Source: Lachnospiraceae bacterium (GTDB lineage: Bacteria > Bacillota > Clostridia > Lachnospirales > Lachnospiraceae). From it: 40,622 nt of DNA. A program made the position numbers and the translations under genes. The notes beneath the pieces were generated by a model. That model saw nothing but the letters and a program-made list of their open reading frames with translations. It was not told the DNA's origin and did no database searches. Positions 25,811-34,010 of this stretch are shown one piece after another. Within the stretch, counting starts at the first letter, position 1. Each line of letters starts with the position of its first letter. The stretch is taken from the NCBI GenBank assembly GCA_022510605.1, contig JAFLTB010000019.1, positions 1-40,622 of the forward strand. The letters run 5' to 3'.

Positions 25811-25836
25811 TATCTCTCTTTTTCTGTGCTGCTTTA
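25811..25836 (-). promoter_or_regulatory. Possible sigma-D (sigma-28) promoter of the dCache chemoreceptor
   Basis: Minus-strand TAAA (25833-25836) and GATA (25811-25814) are 18 bp apart, the distance in the flagellar consensus TAAA-N15-GCCGATAT. The GCC and final T are not conserved. No good sigma-A pair is visible here. Confidence 0.35.
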
Positions 25837-25839
25837 TTC

Positions 25840-25863
25840 CATTTGTCAAGTCATTGACAAATG
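25840..25863. promoter_or_regulatory. Perfect Rex-like dyad upstream of the dCache chemoreceptor
   Basis: CATTTGTCAA and TTGACAAATG form a perfect 10-bp inverted repeat around GTCA. The inner part TTGTCAA-N4-TTGACAA has the geometry of the clostridial Rex operator TTGTTAA-N4-TTAACAA with one symmetrical change per half. It lies between the DUF4867 stop and the receptor. No T-run follows on the minus strand, so a terminator is less likely. Confidence 0.5.
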
Positions 25864-25878
25864 CATTTCTTTCACATA

Positions 25879-26505
25879 TTATCCAACAGAAATATTCTCT
25901 CCCTTTAATCCATTAAACGCACCTTCAATCCCGGCATCTGCGTGGCCAATTAACCACTTGTTACGAGCGGTAAGGAGTTTATCCTCCCCTGCTCCTTCCG
26001 GTTTTACCTGAAGGTCAAGATTCGTGTCCTTTGGCAGAACCACTACACAGCGGAAGCCCTGACCGTCCACACTGCAAGGTGCATAGTGAAGCGTGGTGGC
26101 ATATACTTCAATCATGGTTCCTGCCGGTACTAAAAAGGCTTCAATCTTACTGGTATCATACGTATAATCCGCCTCAATATCCTGCTCGGAACCAATCAGC
26201 AGAATCAAATCCGTACAGGCCACATTGATTTCCGATGAACGGTGATATTCCACCGCATTCAGTAATGTATTATGTCCGTTGCAATAACCAATCTGAATTG
26301 GCAGGCCTCCATACAGGCTATCGGTAAAATCTTTCATTATCGGGAGCTTCTCCAGGTCTGCGTCCGATGGCACATAGATAACATCATCCGGACATGGTGT
26401 CTTTCCCATCTCCTGAATCAGTTCTGCAATTTCGTAATCCTCTGTCAAAATCCGTCCATACTTTTTGAATGAGGCATCCGTAACTTTTTGAATTGTAATA
26501 CTCAT
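25879..26505 (-). CDS. DUF4867 family protein (cupin-like)
   Basis: A 208-aa soluble protein recognised by its C-terminal half: [31 protein letters not shown] and [13 protein letters not shown], which I associate with DUF4867, a cupin-like group often next to sugar-metabolism genes. The central [22 protein letters not shown] contains His and Glu residues that could bind a metal. The biochemical role is unknown; an isomerase or sugar-binding function would be speculation. The ATG at 26505 follows GGAGGG. It is divergent from a LysR regulator, the usual arrangement for a regulator and its target. Its promoter -10 box lies in a 10-bp palindrome. Confidence 0.82.
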   Translation of the reverse strand: MSITIQKVTDASFKKYGRILTEDYEIAELIQEMGKTPCPDDVIYVPSDADLEKLPIMKDFTDSLYGGLPIQIGYCNGHNTLLNAVEYHRSSEINVACTDLILLIGSEQDIEADYTYDTSKIEAFLVPAGTMIEVYATTLHYAPCSVDGQGFRCVVVLPKDTNLDLQVKPEGAGEDKLLTARNKWLIGHADAGIEGAFNGLKGENISVG

Positions 26506-26540
26506 AATTATACCCTCCATAAATTTATATAGTTATATCT

Positions 26541-26569
26541 AGTATACTACGAAACCTGTCCTGTTGCAA
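26541..26569 (-). promoter_or_regulatory. Promoter of the DUF4867 gene with overlapping palindrome
   Basis: Minus-strand TTGCAA (26564-26569) and TATACT (26541-26546), 17-bp spacing. The -10 box is part of the perfect palindrome TAGTATACTA (26540-26549), a possible operator for the divergent LysR protein. Confidence 0.65.
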
Positions 26570-26665
26570 TGGCACACAAAATTATTTTGAATTTTTTTTG
26601 CCGCCTCTTGCGGAAAATATTTTTCTTTGTTACGATATCACTATTATAAATAAGGGGGAATTTCA

Positions 26666-27646
26666 TTGACTACACAACAGGTCCACTACATTATTACACT
26701 GGCAGAAGAAGGGAGTTTTTCCAAAGCGGCAAAAAAACTTTCTGTTACCCAGCCTTCCATCAGCCAGTTGATTAAAAACATGGAAGCACAGCTGGGGGTA
26801 CTGCTTTTTGACCGCTCCTTTACTCCCATCCGGCTAACCACAGTGGGACAGGCTTACTATGACGCCGCAAAAAAAATCCAGTCCACCGAACGGGAACTGG
26901 AAAATCGCATATCAGAAATTCATGAATTAAAGACCGGAACTCTCACCATCGGCACGACGCCCTTTCGGGGGGCTTATATGCTTCCGGGGAGTTTTTCTGC
27001 TTTTCAGGCCGCTTTCCCTGAAATAAAACTAAACATCATCACCACCAATGCCGGCAAATTAAAATCGCTCCTTCTCTCTGGTGAAATTGACATTTGCATT
27101 GAAACAGGACGTTTTGACCCAAAACTGTTTTACACCGAGGATTTATCAATGGAACACTATTATCTGGCAGTAGGGAAATCCCATACATTCAATCAAAGAC
27201 ATTTCACATGTCAGTTAGAGGCGGCCGATATTATCTCGGACTCACTGGCACTGTCCGGCCAGAGGAAAATTTCCATCAAGGACTGTCTACAGGAGCCCTT
27301 CCTTATTTTGGATGCCCAAACGGACGACCCGGATATTACATTTGACCTTTTTAACAAAGAAAACCAGACGCCAAAGATTGCCCTGGAGGCCCGTAACCTG
27401 GAAACCATTCTCCACTGGATCAATGCAGGGCTTGGTATTGGCATCTTACCGGACACCATGATTCGTTTTGGAAATTTCAAAGAACATCCTGTCTATTACC
27501 GCCTGCAGGAGCCAGAGGGAACCCCCGCCCTTACCAAGAAAAAAATCGTGGCGGCCTACAGCAAAAGACACTTTCTGTCCCAGACGGCTTCTGCCTATAT
27601 TCATCTGCTGAAGCAGTTCATCCGACAGGGCAGTCAGAATCTATAA
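26666..27646 (+). CDS. LysR-family transcriptional regulator
   Basis: A 326-aa regulator with an N-terminal winged helix-turn-helix (residues 1-60: TTQQVHYIITLAEEGSFSKAAKKLSVTQPSISQLIKNME, then LGVLLFDRS) and a C-terminal effector-binding domain (about 90-310) beginning GTLTIGTTPFRGAYMLP. The start is TTG at 26666 with AGGGGGAA 7 nt upstream. The co-inducer is not evident. Divergence from the DUF4867 gene makes that gene its likeliest target. A small CCGC-CTCTT-GCGG hairpin lies in the leader. The downstream GH5 gene is convergent, only 29 bp away, with no clear terminator between them. Confidence 0.95.
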   Translation: MTTQQVHYIITLAEEGSFSKAAKKLSVTQPSISQLIKNMEAQLGVLLFDRSFTPIRLTTVGQAYYDAAKKIQSTERELENRISEIHELKTGTLTIGTTPFRGAYMLPGSFSAFQAAFPEIKLNIITTNAGKLKSLLLSGEIDICIETGRFDPKLFYTEDLSMEHYYLAVGKSHTFNQRHFTCQLEAADIISDSLALSGQRKISIKDCLQEPFLILDAQTDDPDITFDLFNKENQTPKIALEARNLETILHWINAGLGIGILPDTMIRFGNFKEHPVYYRLQEPEGTPALTKKKIVAAYSKRHFLSQTASAYIHLLKQFIRQGSQNL

Positions 27647-27675
27647 TGCCTTTATACTAAGCCCCTTCTCTTCCA

Positions 27676-28653
27676 TTATTTCTTCCACCACTTGGCAATA
27701 AAGCGGCCGGTCTTTGACAGGTTTTTCTTTGTAAAACCACCGGTTTTCTGACAGGAGGACTTGATGAGGGCCGAAGTTTCCGCCTTGTTGGAAACATTCC
27801 AGGCCACGTGGCCGATTTTATATTTTTTCAGCAGTTTCATCCATTTCGTTCCACTGCTCTTACTAATCTGCCCATTGCCGGAAGCATCGCAGATATTAAA
27901 TTCCGACACCAGTACCGGAAGTCCCATTTTTCTGGCAGTAACAAGTTTCTGCCGGATATAGTCTGTATGGGTGGCTGCATAAAAATGCAGCGTATATACA
28001 ATATTTTTCTGCTTCAAAGGTTTCTGTGCCGCAATATCCACATCCTGGGACCAGGTAGGGGTTCCCACAATAATGATATTATTTTCATCATACTGGCGGA
28101 TTCGTTTGATTACTTTATTGGCGTAGGGACGGATATCCCCCTGCCAGGTAACATTACCGTTTGGCTCGTTACAGATTTCATAGAGAATATTTTTCTGGCT
28201 GCCATACTTTTTGGCAAAGTGAGTGAAAAATTTCAACGCCTGCTTTTGATGGGTTTTTGGATTGCCATCACTTAAAATATGCCAGTCAATAATCACATAC
28301 ATACCAAGGTCCGTGGCCGCTTTCACTCCCTCTTCCACCTTGCTGTAAAGACTTTCCGAATATCCGGCAGAAGGGTCGCTGTAAAACGCCAGGCGGATGG
28401 TGTTGACGCCCATTTTGCGAAAACTTTGGAAACAGGAGGAGTTCACATACTGTGGAAACCAGGCAATGCCATGGGTACTGACTCCCTTTAACTGCACCTT
28501 TTTCCCAGCCTCATTTACAATGTTCGCTCCTGACACCGACAACTGTCCCCACTTTTCCACCGGAGTGGCTGCCTCTGCCGCTGCCTGTGGCAATAATGCT
28601 CCCATCACACTGAACAAGGCGATAAGAATTCCTGTCAACAAGCCTCTTTTCAT
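27676..28653 (-). CDS. Secreted GH5 endo-beta-1,4-glucanase (subfamily 2 type)
   Basis: Hydrolyses beta-1,4-glucan or a related polysaccharide outside the cell. The 325-aa product from the ATG at 28653 (AAAGGATGG upstream) has a signal peptide (1-29) and a single catalytic domain. It follows the Bacillus Cel5A pattern closely: LKGVSTHGIAWF, VIIDWHILSDGNP, ILYEICNEPNG (acid/base Glu163), GTPTWSQDVD, TLHFYAATH and VLVSEFNIC (nucleophile Glu251). No carbohydrate-binding module, dockerin or sortase motif is present, and the C-terminal tail is short and lysine-rich. It is the last gene of a three-gene operon with a deacetylase and a glycosyltransferase, which suggests action on a self-made or cell-surface glycan as much as on dietary cellulose. 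Confidence 0.93.
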   Translation of the reverse strand: MKRGLLTGILIALFSVMGALLPQAAAEAATPVEKWGQLSVSGANIVNEAGKKVQLKGVSTHGIAWFPQYVNSSCFQSFRKMGVNTIRLAFYSDPSAGYSESLYSKVEEGVKAATDLGMYVIIDWHILSDGNPKTHQKQALKFFTHFAKKYGSQKNILYEICNEPNGNVTWQGDIRPYANKVIKRIRQYDENNIIIVGTPTWSQDVDIAAQKPLKQKNIVYTLHFYAATHTDYIRQKLVTARKMGLPVLVSEFNICDASGNGQISKSSGTKWMKLLKKYKIGHVAWNVSNKAETSALIKSSCQKTGGFTKKNLSKTGRFIAKWWKK

Positions 28654-28700
28654 AACAATTCCATCCTTTCCCAATACCATTTTTTGTAAAAACCTTCTCT

Positions 28701-29534
28701 TTATTCTAATACCAGTTCATCCTCAATGCAATATACCACACCGTCAATCTGAATCCACACCGGGATTTTGGATGGGTTAACAAAGCGCCGTCCATCCGCA
28801 GATATATCCAGCCTCTTCCATGCTGTTACATATTCATAGATTTCCATATTGGTGGCATACCAGATATCCTCTTTTCCTGATATCTCCTTCAAAAAGGACT
28901 CTATAACCTCCCAGTTGTGATTTCTCTCAAATTCAAAGGTATGGCCCCACAGATAAAAAAGTTTCGGATAGTCCTTCGCCTGCATTTCCACAAATTCTTC
29001 CGTCAGCCGCATTAAATCCGGATCATCGTGATGACAGGTGGGATGCCACTCCAGCCAGTCTCCCGGCAGTTCAAATGCCTTTGTGGAATTTACGGTACGG
29101 CAATAGGCAATGCCGCACATCTTCAGAACTTCCTTCAGTTCTCCGCTATACCATCCATAGGGATAGGCCATCCCCCGGATATTTCTTCCAAATAAGGCTT
29201 CCAGTTTTTTTCGGCAGGACAGGGTTTCCCCTGCCATCTCCGCCGTGGAAATCGTTGTCATATAGGTATGGGTATCCCCGTGGTTCGATACCTCCACCTG
29301 GGCACTCGAATATATTTCCAGTGCCTTTTTCTCCGACACAAGGCAATAGGTCTCTTCCTCGGGATATTGCTTCCCATCCTCTGCAAACCAGCCGGGAATC
29401 AGATTGAAGGTTCCCTTCACACCATACTGCTCCAGCCAGTCAATCAGCTTTTTATCCGCCTCTATTCCATCATCATAACTAAGTGTTACCGCTTTTTTCT
29501 TCCCCCCTGGGAAACACATAAATCGCTCACTCAT
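28701..29534 (-). CDS. Polysaccharide deacetylase family protein (NodB-like)
   Basis: A 277-aa cytoplasmic protein (no signal peptide) with the NodB-fold motifs VTLSYDDG (metal Asp pair), VEVSNHGDTHTYM (metal His-x-x-x-His region, here SNHGDTH) and GMAYPYGWYS. Family members remove acetyl groups from N-acetylated sugars or act on other amide bonds. The lack of a signal peptide and the LYLWGHTFEFE stretch match intracellular members whose substrates are mostly unknown. It overlaps the end of the glycosyltransferase gene by 8 nt and is followed by the GH5 gene after 47 nt. The extra C-terminal beta-strand region (KIPVWIQIDGVVYCIED) is usual for this subgroup. Confidence 0.88.
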   Translation of the reverse strand: MSERFMCFPGGKKKAVTLSYDDGIEADKKLIDWLEQYGVKGTFNLIPGWFAEDGKQYPEEETYCLVSEKKALEIYSSAQVEVSNHGDTHTYMTTISTAEMAGETLSCRKKLEALFGRNIRGMAYPYGWYSGELKEVLKMCGIAYCRTVNSTKAFELPGDWLEWHPTCHHDDPDLMRLTEEFVEMQAKDYPKLFYLWGHTFEFERNHNWEVIESFLKEISGKEDIWYATNMEIYEYVTAWKRLDISADGRRFVNPSKIPVWIQIDGVVYCIEDELVLE

Positions 29535-30819
29535 TTTTTTCTCCTTTCTGTCGCATCCGGCGAGCCGCCGCCAAAAAGGCCCCCTGATTCATATAAATAA
29601 ACAGCAGCTTACTGTATTCATAATTTTGAAGCGCCACCACATCATCTTCTGTTATAATACAGTTTCTGTCTGAGTCAATCATAATCTCATTTTCCGGAAT
29701 TTCCTTTACCTGGAAAATATACGGACACAGGTGAAATACCATATCCGCCTGTTCTCTTTGTTCCGTCTCTGTCAGCTCCGGGTTCACACTATGTAAAAAG
29801 TTGCGGAGATACATGACGTCCTCCTCCTGTCCCCCGGACAAAATGGCATAGGTTTTCTTCTGTTTCACATAAGCAGTTAATTTATCATCATTGGCATCGT
29901 TTTTCAAAATCTTATAATCCGCCGCCTTTCCCCGCACCCCTGCCAAGGCGTCATGGTAGGCATAGGAAATGGACTGCATGACGTTGTGCTCTTCTCTAAA
30001 CATACTCTCGTACATGGCGTCAAATATACTGCCAAGAGCCTGCACACTCATCTCCTCCAGCATCTCCTCCGGTGTGTAGCGCATAAAGAAATTGGTCCGG
30101 TTGCGCCACATGTAATAATCCAGGAAGGTATTGGGTTTTTTCACATTGGCGCCCATCTGATGAAGCACTTTAGAGGCCGCCAGCGTCACAATCCGATACC
30201 CTGCCATGCGAATCCGGTGTCCCCACTCCATGTCATCCCAGTAAATAAAATTGTCCTCCGGCATAATTCCGGCGTCTGTTTCCCGGACAACCGAGCCCCG
30301 TATCATCACCGAACAGGTGGCCACAGTGTCACATTCTATGACCTCCGGCAGCGTCCCGTCCTCCAGCTGGTCTGCATAAAGGGTTTTGGCGCTGCAATGC
30401 TCAAAGTCAATAAGCAGGCCGCACTGCTGGATATAATCCGGCATCTGCATATGATAAACCCGGGAACCTGCCATCCCCACCTCCGGGTTGGCCTCCATAT
30501 ATTCGTACAGTGCCTGGATGGCATTTTCATCCACCTGCACATCATCGTCCAGACATACAAAATATTCATATCCTTTGTCCCGCACCACTCTCAGCCCGGT
30601 ATTAAAGCCACCGGAACCGCCGAGATTTTCATCGTTTTGCAGTATGGTAACGGCGTCTCCAAATTCCTGCCGTACCGCCTCCACACTGCCATCGGTAGAG
30701 GCATTATCCACCATATAAATATCAAAATTCTGTACCCGACTCTCCTTCACACTGCGGATACAGTCCAGAACAAAATCCCTTTTATTATAGTTGCATATTA
30801 CAATCCCTATCGGTTTCAT
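29527..30819 (-). CDS. Glycosyltransferase family 2
   Basis: A 430-aa GT-A glycosyltransferase starting MKPIGIVICNYNKRDFVLDCIRSV. This ATG (30819) has AGGAGGAG in front; upstream in-frame codons do not look coding. The nucleotide-sugar-binding and metal motifs are VDNASTDGS, NLGGSGGFNTGL and CLDDDVQVDENA (DDD), and the acceptor side has DNFIYWDDMEWGHRIRMAGYRI. The pattern resembles rhamnosyl- and galactofuranosyl-transferases. The last 130 residues form an additional domain of unknown role. There is no membrane segment. It is the first gene of the glycan operon; the butyrate operon ends 98 nt upstream with a hairpin, and no strong promoter is apparent in that gap. Confidence 0.93.
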   Translation of the reverse strand: MKPIGIVICNYNKRDFVLDCIRSVKESRVQNFDIYMVDNASTDGSVEAVRQEFGDAVTILQNDENLGGSGGFNTGLRVVRDKGYEYFVCLDDDVQVDENAIQALYEYMEANPEVGMAGSRVYHMQMPDYIQQCGLLIDFEHCSAKTLYADQLEDGTLPEVIECDTVATCSVMIRGSVVRETDAGIMPEDNFIYWDDMEWGHRIRMAGYRIVTLAASKVLHQMGANVKKPNTFLDYYMWRNRTNFFMRYTPEEMLEEMSVQALGSIFDAMYESMFREEHNVMQSISYAYHDALAGVRGKAADYKILKNDANDDKLTAYVKQKKTYAILSGGQEEDVMYLRNFLHSVNPELTETEQREQADMVFHLCPYIFQVKEIPENEIMIDSDRNCIITEDDVVALQNYEYSKLLFIYMNQGAFLAAARRMRQKGEKNE

Positions 30820-30873
30820 CCGTCTCCTCCTGTAACAATGAGCGCTGTACTTTGCCTGCCGCTCATATATCAA

Positions 30874-30903
30874 GAAAGGCAGCCAGTTTCCCGGCCGCCT
30901 TTC
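30874..30903 (-). terminator. Hairpin after etfA, probable end of the butyrate operon
   Basis: An 11-bp stem (minus strand GAAAGGCGGCC with GGCTGCCTTTC, one G-T pair) and an 8-nt loop, 14 nt after the etfA stop. The following TTGATATATG is a poor T-run, so partial read-through into the glycan operon is possible. Confidence 0.6.
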
Positions 30904-30916
30904 CATCACAGTTTTT

Positions 30917-31951
30917 TTATTTTACTACTTCAGCCTTTAACATCTCTGTCAATTGCGGAAGAACCTTATTCAGGTCTCCTACAATACCGTAGTCTGCCAC
31001 ATCAAAGATAGGAGCTGTCTCATCTTTATTGATGGCGATGATAATATCGGATTCCTCCATACCGGCTACGTGCTGAATCGCACCGGAAATACCAATGGCA
31101 AAGTACACGTTCGGACGAACCGTCTTACCGGTCTGTCCCACCTGTAAATCTCTTGGCTTCCATCCGTTATCTACTACCGCACGGGAGCAACTTACGGTAC
31201 CGCCGATTACCTCTGCCAGATCCTCTAACAGCTTGAAGTTCTCCGGACTTCCTACGCCACGGCCACCGGATACCAGAATTTTAGCATCCATAATATCCAC
31301 AGTGTCGGTCACGGATTTAACCACATCCATAATTTCCACATATTTATTATCCGGAGTAAAGCCTGGATTGTATTCAATTACTTCTGCTTTTGCTCCTGAA
31401 ACCGGCTCAATTTTCTGCATAACGCCGGCACGTACCGTTGCCATCTGTGGACGGTTATATGGGCAGGCAATGGTTGCGATGGTATTACCACCGAAAGCCG
31501 GACGGGTCATAAGCAGCTGGTTCGGAATTACTTCCTTTGTCATGGAATCGGTAAAATCACCAATTTCCAATAATGTACAGTCTGCTGTCAGACCGGTTGC
31601 CACACGGGCCGATACCCGAGGGCCCAGGTCACGGCCAATGGCCGTAGCACCTACTAACATAATCTCCGGTTTGTACTCATTGATAACCGCAGAGAGACCG
31701 TGAGCATATGGCTCTGTCCGGTATACCTCCAATTCCGGGTCATCCACTACGATAACCTTGTCGGCACCATACTCTGCCAGAGAATCTGCCAGTCCTTTGA
31801 TGCCGGAACCTAACAGCACTGCTGTTACATCCGTATTCAAATCTTTTGCCAGGTCCTTTGCTTTGCCAAGTAATTCAAATGCGATGCTGCTGATTTCACC
31901 GTCAACCTGCTGGGCAAAGACATATACACCTTTATATTCTTCTAAATTCAT
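30917..31951 (-). CDS. etfA: Electron transfer flavoprotein alpha subunit
   Basis: Partner of EtfB and butyryl-CoA dehydrogenase in the NADH-driven, electron-bifurcating reduction of crotonyl-CoA with ferredoxin. The 344-aa product from the ATG at 31951 (GGAGGGT upstream) has the N-terminal ETF domain and the C-terminal FAD domain with SGGRGVGSPENFKLLEDLAEVIGG, SRAVVDNGW, QVGQTGKTVRPNVYFAIGISGAIQH and INKDETAPIFDVADYGIVGDL. It is the last gene of the butyrate operon, 41 nt after etfB. Confidence 0.97.
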   Translation of the reverse strand: MNLEEYKGVYVFAQQVDGEISSIAFELLGKAKDLAKDLNTDVTAVLLGSGIKGLADSLAEYGADKVIVVDDPELEVYRTEPYAHGLSAVINEYKPEIMLVGATAIGRDLGPRVSARVATGLTADCTLLEIGDFTDSMTKEVIPNQLLMTRPAFGGNTIATIACPYNRPQMATVRAGVMQKIEPVSGAKAEVIEYNPGFTPDNKYVEIMDVVKSVTDTVDIMDAKILVSGGRGVGSPENFKLLEDLAEVIGGTVSCSRAVVDNGWKPRDLQVGQTGKTVRPNVYFAIGISGAIQHVAGMEESDIIIAINKDETAPIFDVADYGIVGDLNKVLPQLTEMLKAEVVK

Positions 31952-31992
31952 TTTACCCTCCATTCTTGCACACATCGGATTTCATGCGCAAA

Positions 31993-32775
31993 TTAAATTA
32001 CATGCTTCTCTTTTAATTTGTCAACGATATAAGTGGCAGCCTCTGTCGGATCCAGTGTTACAACCTCACCGGCACCCTTACGAACCTTGTCAGAAGCCTT
32101 TGCGATTTTTGTCGGAGAACCCTTCAGACCCAGGTTGGCATCATCTACATCCTTTAAGTCTGCTCTGCCCCATACAGTCACTTCCTTATCATAGGCCTCC
32201 ATAATTCCACCTGGAGTCATGTAACGTGGCTCATTCAGTTCAGACAGTGCCGTAATCAGACAAGGCATTTTAGCCTTTACTACATGATAACGGTCTTCAT
32301 ACTGACGCTCAACCACAACGCTGTCGCCTTCGATTTTAATATCCTGTGCATAGGAAATTACCGGAATATCCAGATGCTCAGAAATCTGAGGTCCTACCTG
32401 AGCAGTATCACCGTCAATCGCCTGACGGCCGGTAATAATCAAATCGTAATCGATGTTGCGCAGGGCACCTGCAATGGTAGTGGAAGTGGCCCAGGTATCT
32501 GCACCGCCGAGAACACGGTCGGTTACCAGGATTCCCTTATCGGCACCCATAGCCATGGCCTCACGAAGTACCTCCTCTGCCTTTGGCAGACCCATGGTAA
32601 TTACAGTAACCTCTGCACCGGTTTCATCTTTAATCTTCAGCGCTGCCTCCAAACCCGCTTTATCATCCGGGTTCATAATGGTGAGCATCGCGCCTCTATT
32701 CAATGTGCCGTCCGGGTTAAATACTACGCCGCCCTTAGTGTCCGGCACCTGTTTAATACAAACTACAATTTTCAC
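31993..32775 (-). CDS. etfB: Electron transfer flavoprotein beta subunit
   Basis: Forms the EtfAB heterodimer; in clostridial bifurcating EtfAB this subunit holds the second FAD that takes electrons from NADH. The 260-aa protein starts MKIVVCIKQVPDTKG, with NPDDKAGLEAALKIKDE, VTDRVLGGADTWATS and GRQAIDGDTAQVGPQ, all typical. It follows bcd after 11 nt and precedes etfA after 41 nt, so bcd-etfB-etfA are tightly linked and probably made in matched amounts. Confidence 0.97.
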   Translation of the reverse strand: MKIVVCIKQVPDTKGGVVFNPDGTLNRGAMLTIMNPDDKAGLEAALKIKDETGAEVTVITMGLPKAEEVLREAMAMGADKGILVTDRVLGGADTWATSTTIAGALRNIDYDLIITGRQAIDGDTAQVGPQISEHLDIPVISYAQDIKIEGDSVVVERQYEDRYHVVKAKMPCLITALSELNEPRYMTPGGIMEAYDKEVTVWGRADLKDVDDANLGLKGSPTKIAKASDKVRKGAGEVVTLDPTEAATYIVDKLKEKHVI

Positions 32776-32786
32776 GAGAGCACCTC

Positions 32787-33938
32787 CTATTTCAATAAAC
32801 TGCCAGAGATAACCATACGCTGAACTTCGGAAGTTCCTTCGTAAATCTCTGTAATCTTAGCATCACGCATCATACGCTCTACGTCGTATTCACGGATGTA
32901 ACCATAGCCGCCGTGTAACTGTACTGCCTTAGTGGTAACTTCCATGGCAACCTCTGCTGCATACAGTTTTGCCATAGCTGCTTCTACGCTGTATACCTTC
33001 TGATTTTCTTTTGCCTTAGCGGCTTTGTAAACCAGAAGCTTGGCAGCCTCTACCTTGGTTGCCATGTTGGCTAACTGGAACTGGGTGTTCTGGAACTGGG
33101 CAATGGAACGACCGAACTGTTTTCTCTCTTTTACATAGTCGATGGTTGCCTGTAAAGCGCCCTCTGCCAGACCAAGAGCCTGAGCAGCGATACCAATACG
33201 TCCGCCATCCAGTGTGTGCATGGCAATACCGAAGCCTTTGCCCTGTGCACCTAACAGGTTGTCTTTCGGAATGCGGCAGTCCTCGAAAATCAATTCATAG
33301 GTGGCAGAGCCGCGGATACCCATCTTCTTTTCTTTCGTTCCAAAGGAGAAGCCCGGTGTATCTTTCTCTACGATGAATGCAGAAATCTCTTTCATCTTTC
33401 TGCCGCGTTTTTCTATAATACCGGTTACGGCAATGATAATATATATATCTGCCTCTTTACCGTTGGTAATGAAGCACTTGGAACCATTAAGTACCCACTC
33501 GTCGCCATCTAAAACAGCCTTTGTCTGCTGTCCCTGGGCGTCAGTACCAGCGCCTGGCTCGGTAAGACCGAAAGCACCCAGTTTCTCACCCTTTGCCAGA
33601 GGAACCAGATATTTCTGTTTCTGCTCCTCAGTACCATAGGTGGCAATCGGGTCACAGCAAAGGGAGGTGTGTGCTGATACGACAACGCTGGTAGTACCGC
33701 ATACCTTTGCCAGTTCCTCTACACACATGGCATACATCAGAGGATCACAGCCCTGTCCGCCATACTCTTTGGCAATCGGGATTCCCATGAACCCTAACTT
33801 CTGCATTTTGCTGACCGTCTCCCGAGGGAAGGTCTCTGTTTCATCAACATCCTGAGCAAGGGGCTTTACTTCGTTCTCGGCAAATTCCTTGAACAACTGC
33901 AGAGCCATCTCATGCTGCTTGTCAAATAAAAAATCCAT
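32787..33938 (-). CDS. bcd: Butyryl-CoA dehydrogenase
   Basis: Reduces crotonyl-CoA to butyryl-CoA with electrons from EtfAB. The 383-aa acyl-CoA dehydrogenase starts MDFLFDKQHEMALQLFKEFAENEVKPLA. It has the FAD-binding LTEPGAGTDAQG and CFITNG stretches, VQLHGGYGYIREYDVERMMRDAKI, and the catalytic base Glu367 in YEGTSEVQ, the position used by bacterial butyryl-CoA dehydrogenases. Length and motifs are normal. It lies 72 nt after hbd, a gap that holds a hairpin, and 11 nt before etfB. Confidence 0.97.
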   Translation of the reverse strand: MDFLFDKQHEMALQLFKEFAENEVKPLAQDVDETETFPRETVSKMQKLGFMGIPIAKEYGGQGCDPLMYAMCVEELAKVCGTTSVVVSAHTSLCCDPIATYGTEEQKQKYLVPLAKGEKLGAFGLTEPGAGTDAQGQQTKAVLDGDEWVLNGSKCFITNGKEADIYIIIAVTGIIEKRGRKMKEISAFIVEKDTPGFSFGTKEKKMGIRGSATYELIFEDCRIPKDNLLGAQGKGFGIAMHTLDGGRIGIAAQALGLAEGALQATIDYVKERKQFGRSIAQFQNTQFQLANMATKVEAAKLLVYKAAKAKENQKVYSVEAAMAKLYAAEVAMEVTTKAVQLHGGYGYIREYDVERMMRDAKITEIYEGTSEVQRMVISGSLLK

Positions 33939-33976
33939 GTTTGATTGAACTCCTTTCAGATAAACTTTTTATGTAC

Positions 33977-34002
33977 GTTTTTACAAACGCCTGTTTAAAA
34001 AC
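33977..34002 (-). other. Hairpin between hbd and bcd
   Basis: Minus-strand GTTTTTAAAC and GTTTGTAAAAAC form a stem of 10 pairs with a 2-nt bulge and an AGGC loop in the 72-nt spacer. It may be a processing or stabilising element; there is no T-run. Confidence 0.4.
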
Positions 34003-34010
34003 CATTCGTA

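Noticed and set aside
26590-26625. Attenuator hairpin before the LysR gene
   Set aside because: Stem of only four G-C pairs (CCGC/GCGG) and located where transcription probably has not started; not strong enough to list as a feature.
29953-31011. Long plus-strand open frame of 352 codons opposite the glycosyltransferase and etfA
   Set aside because: It lies antisense to two well-supported genes, its translation has no recognisable motif, and it spans an intergenic hairpin.
31095-31703. Plus-strand frame of 202 codons opposite etfA
   Set aside because: Mirror of strong codon bias in etfA; low-complexity Ser/Pro/Thr translation.
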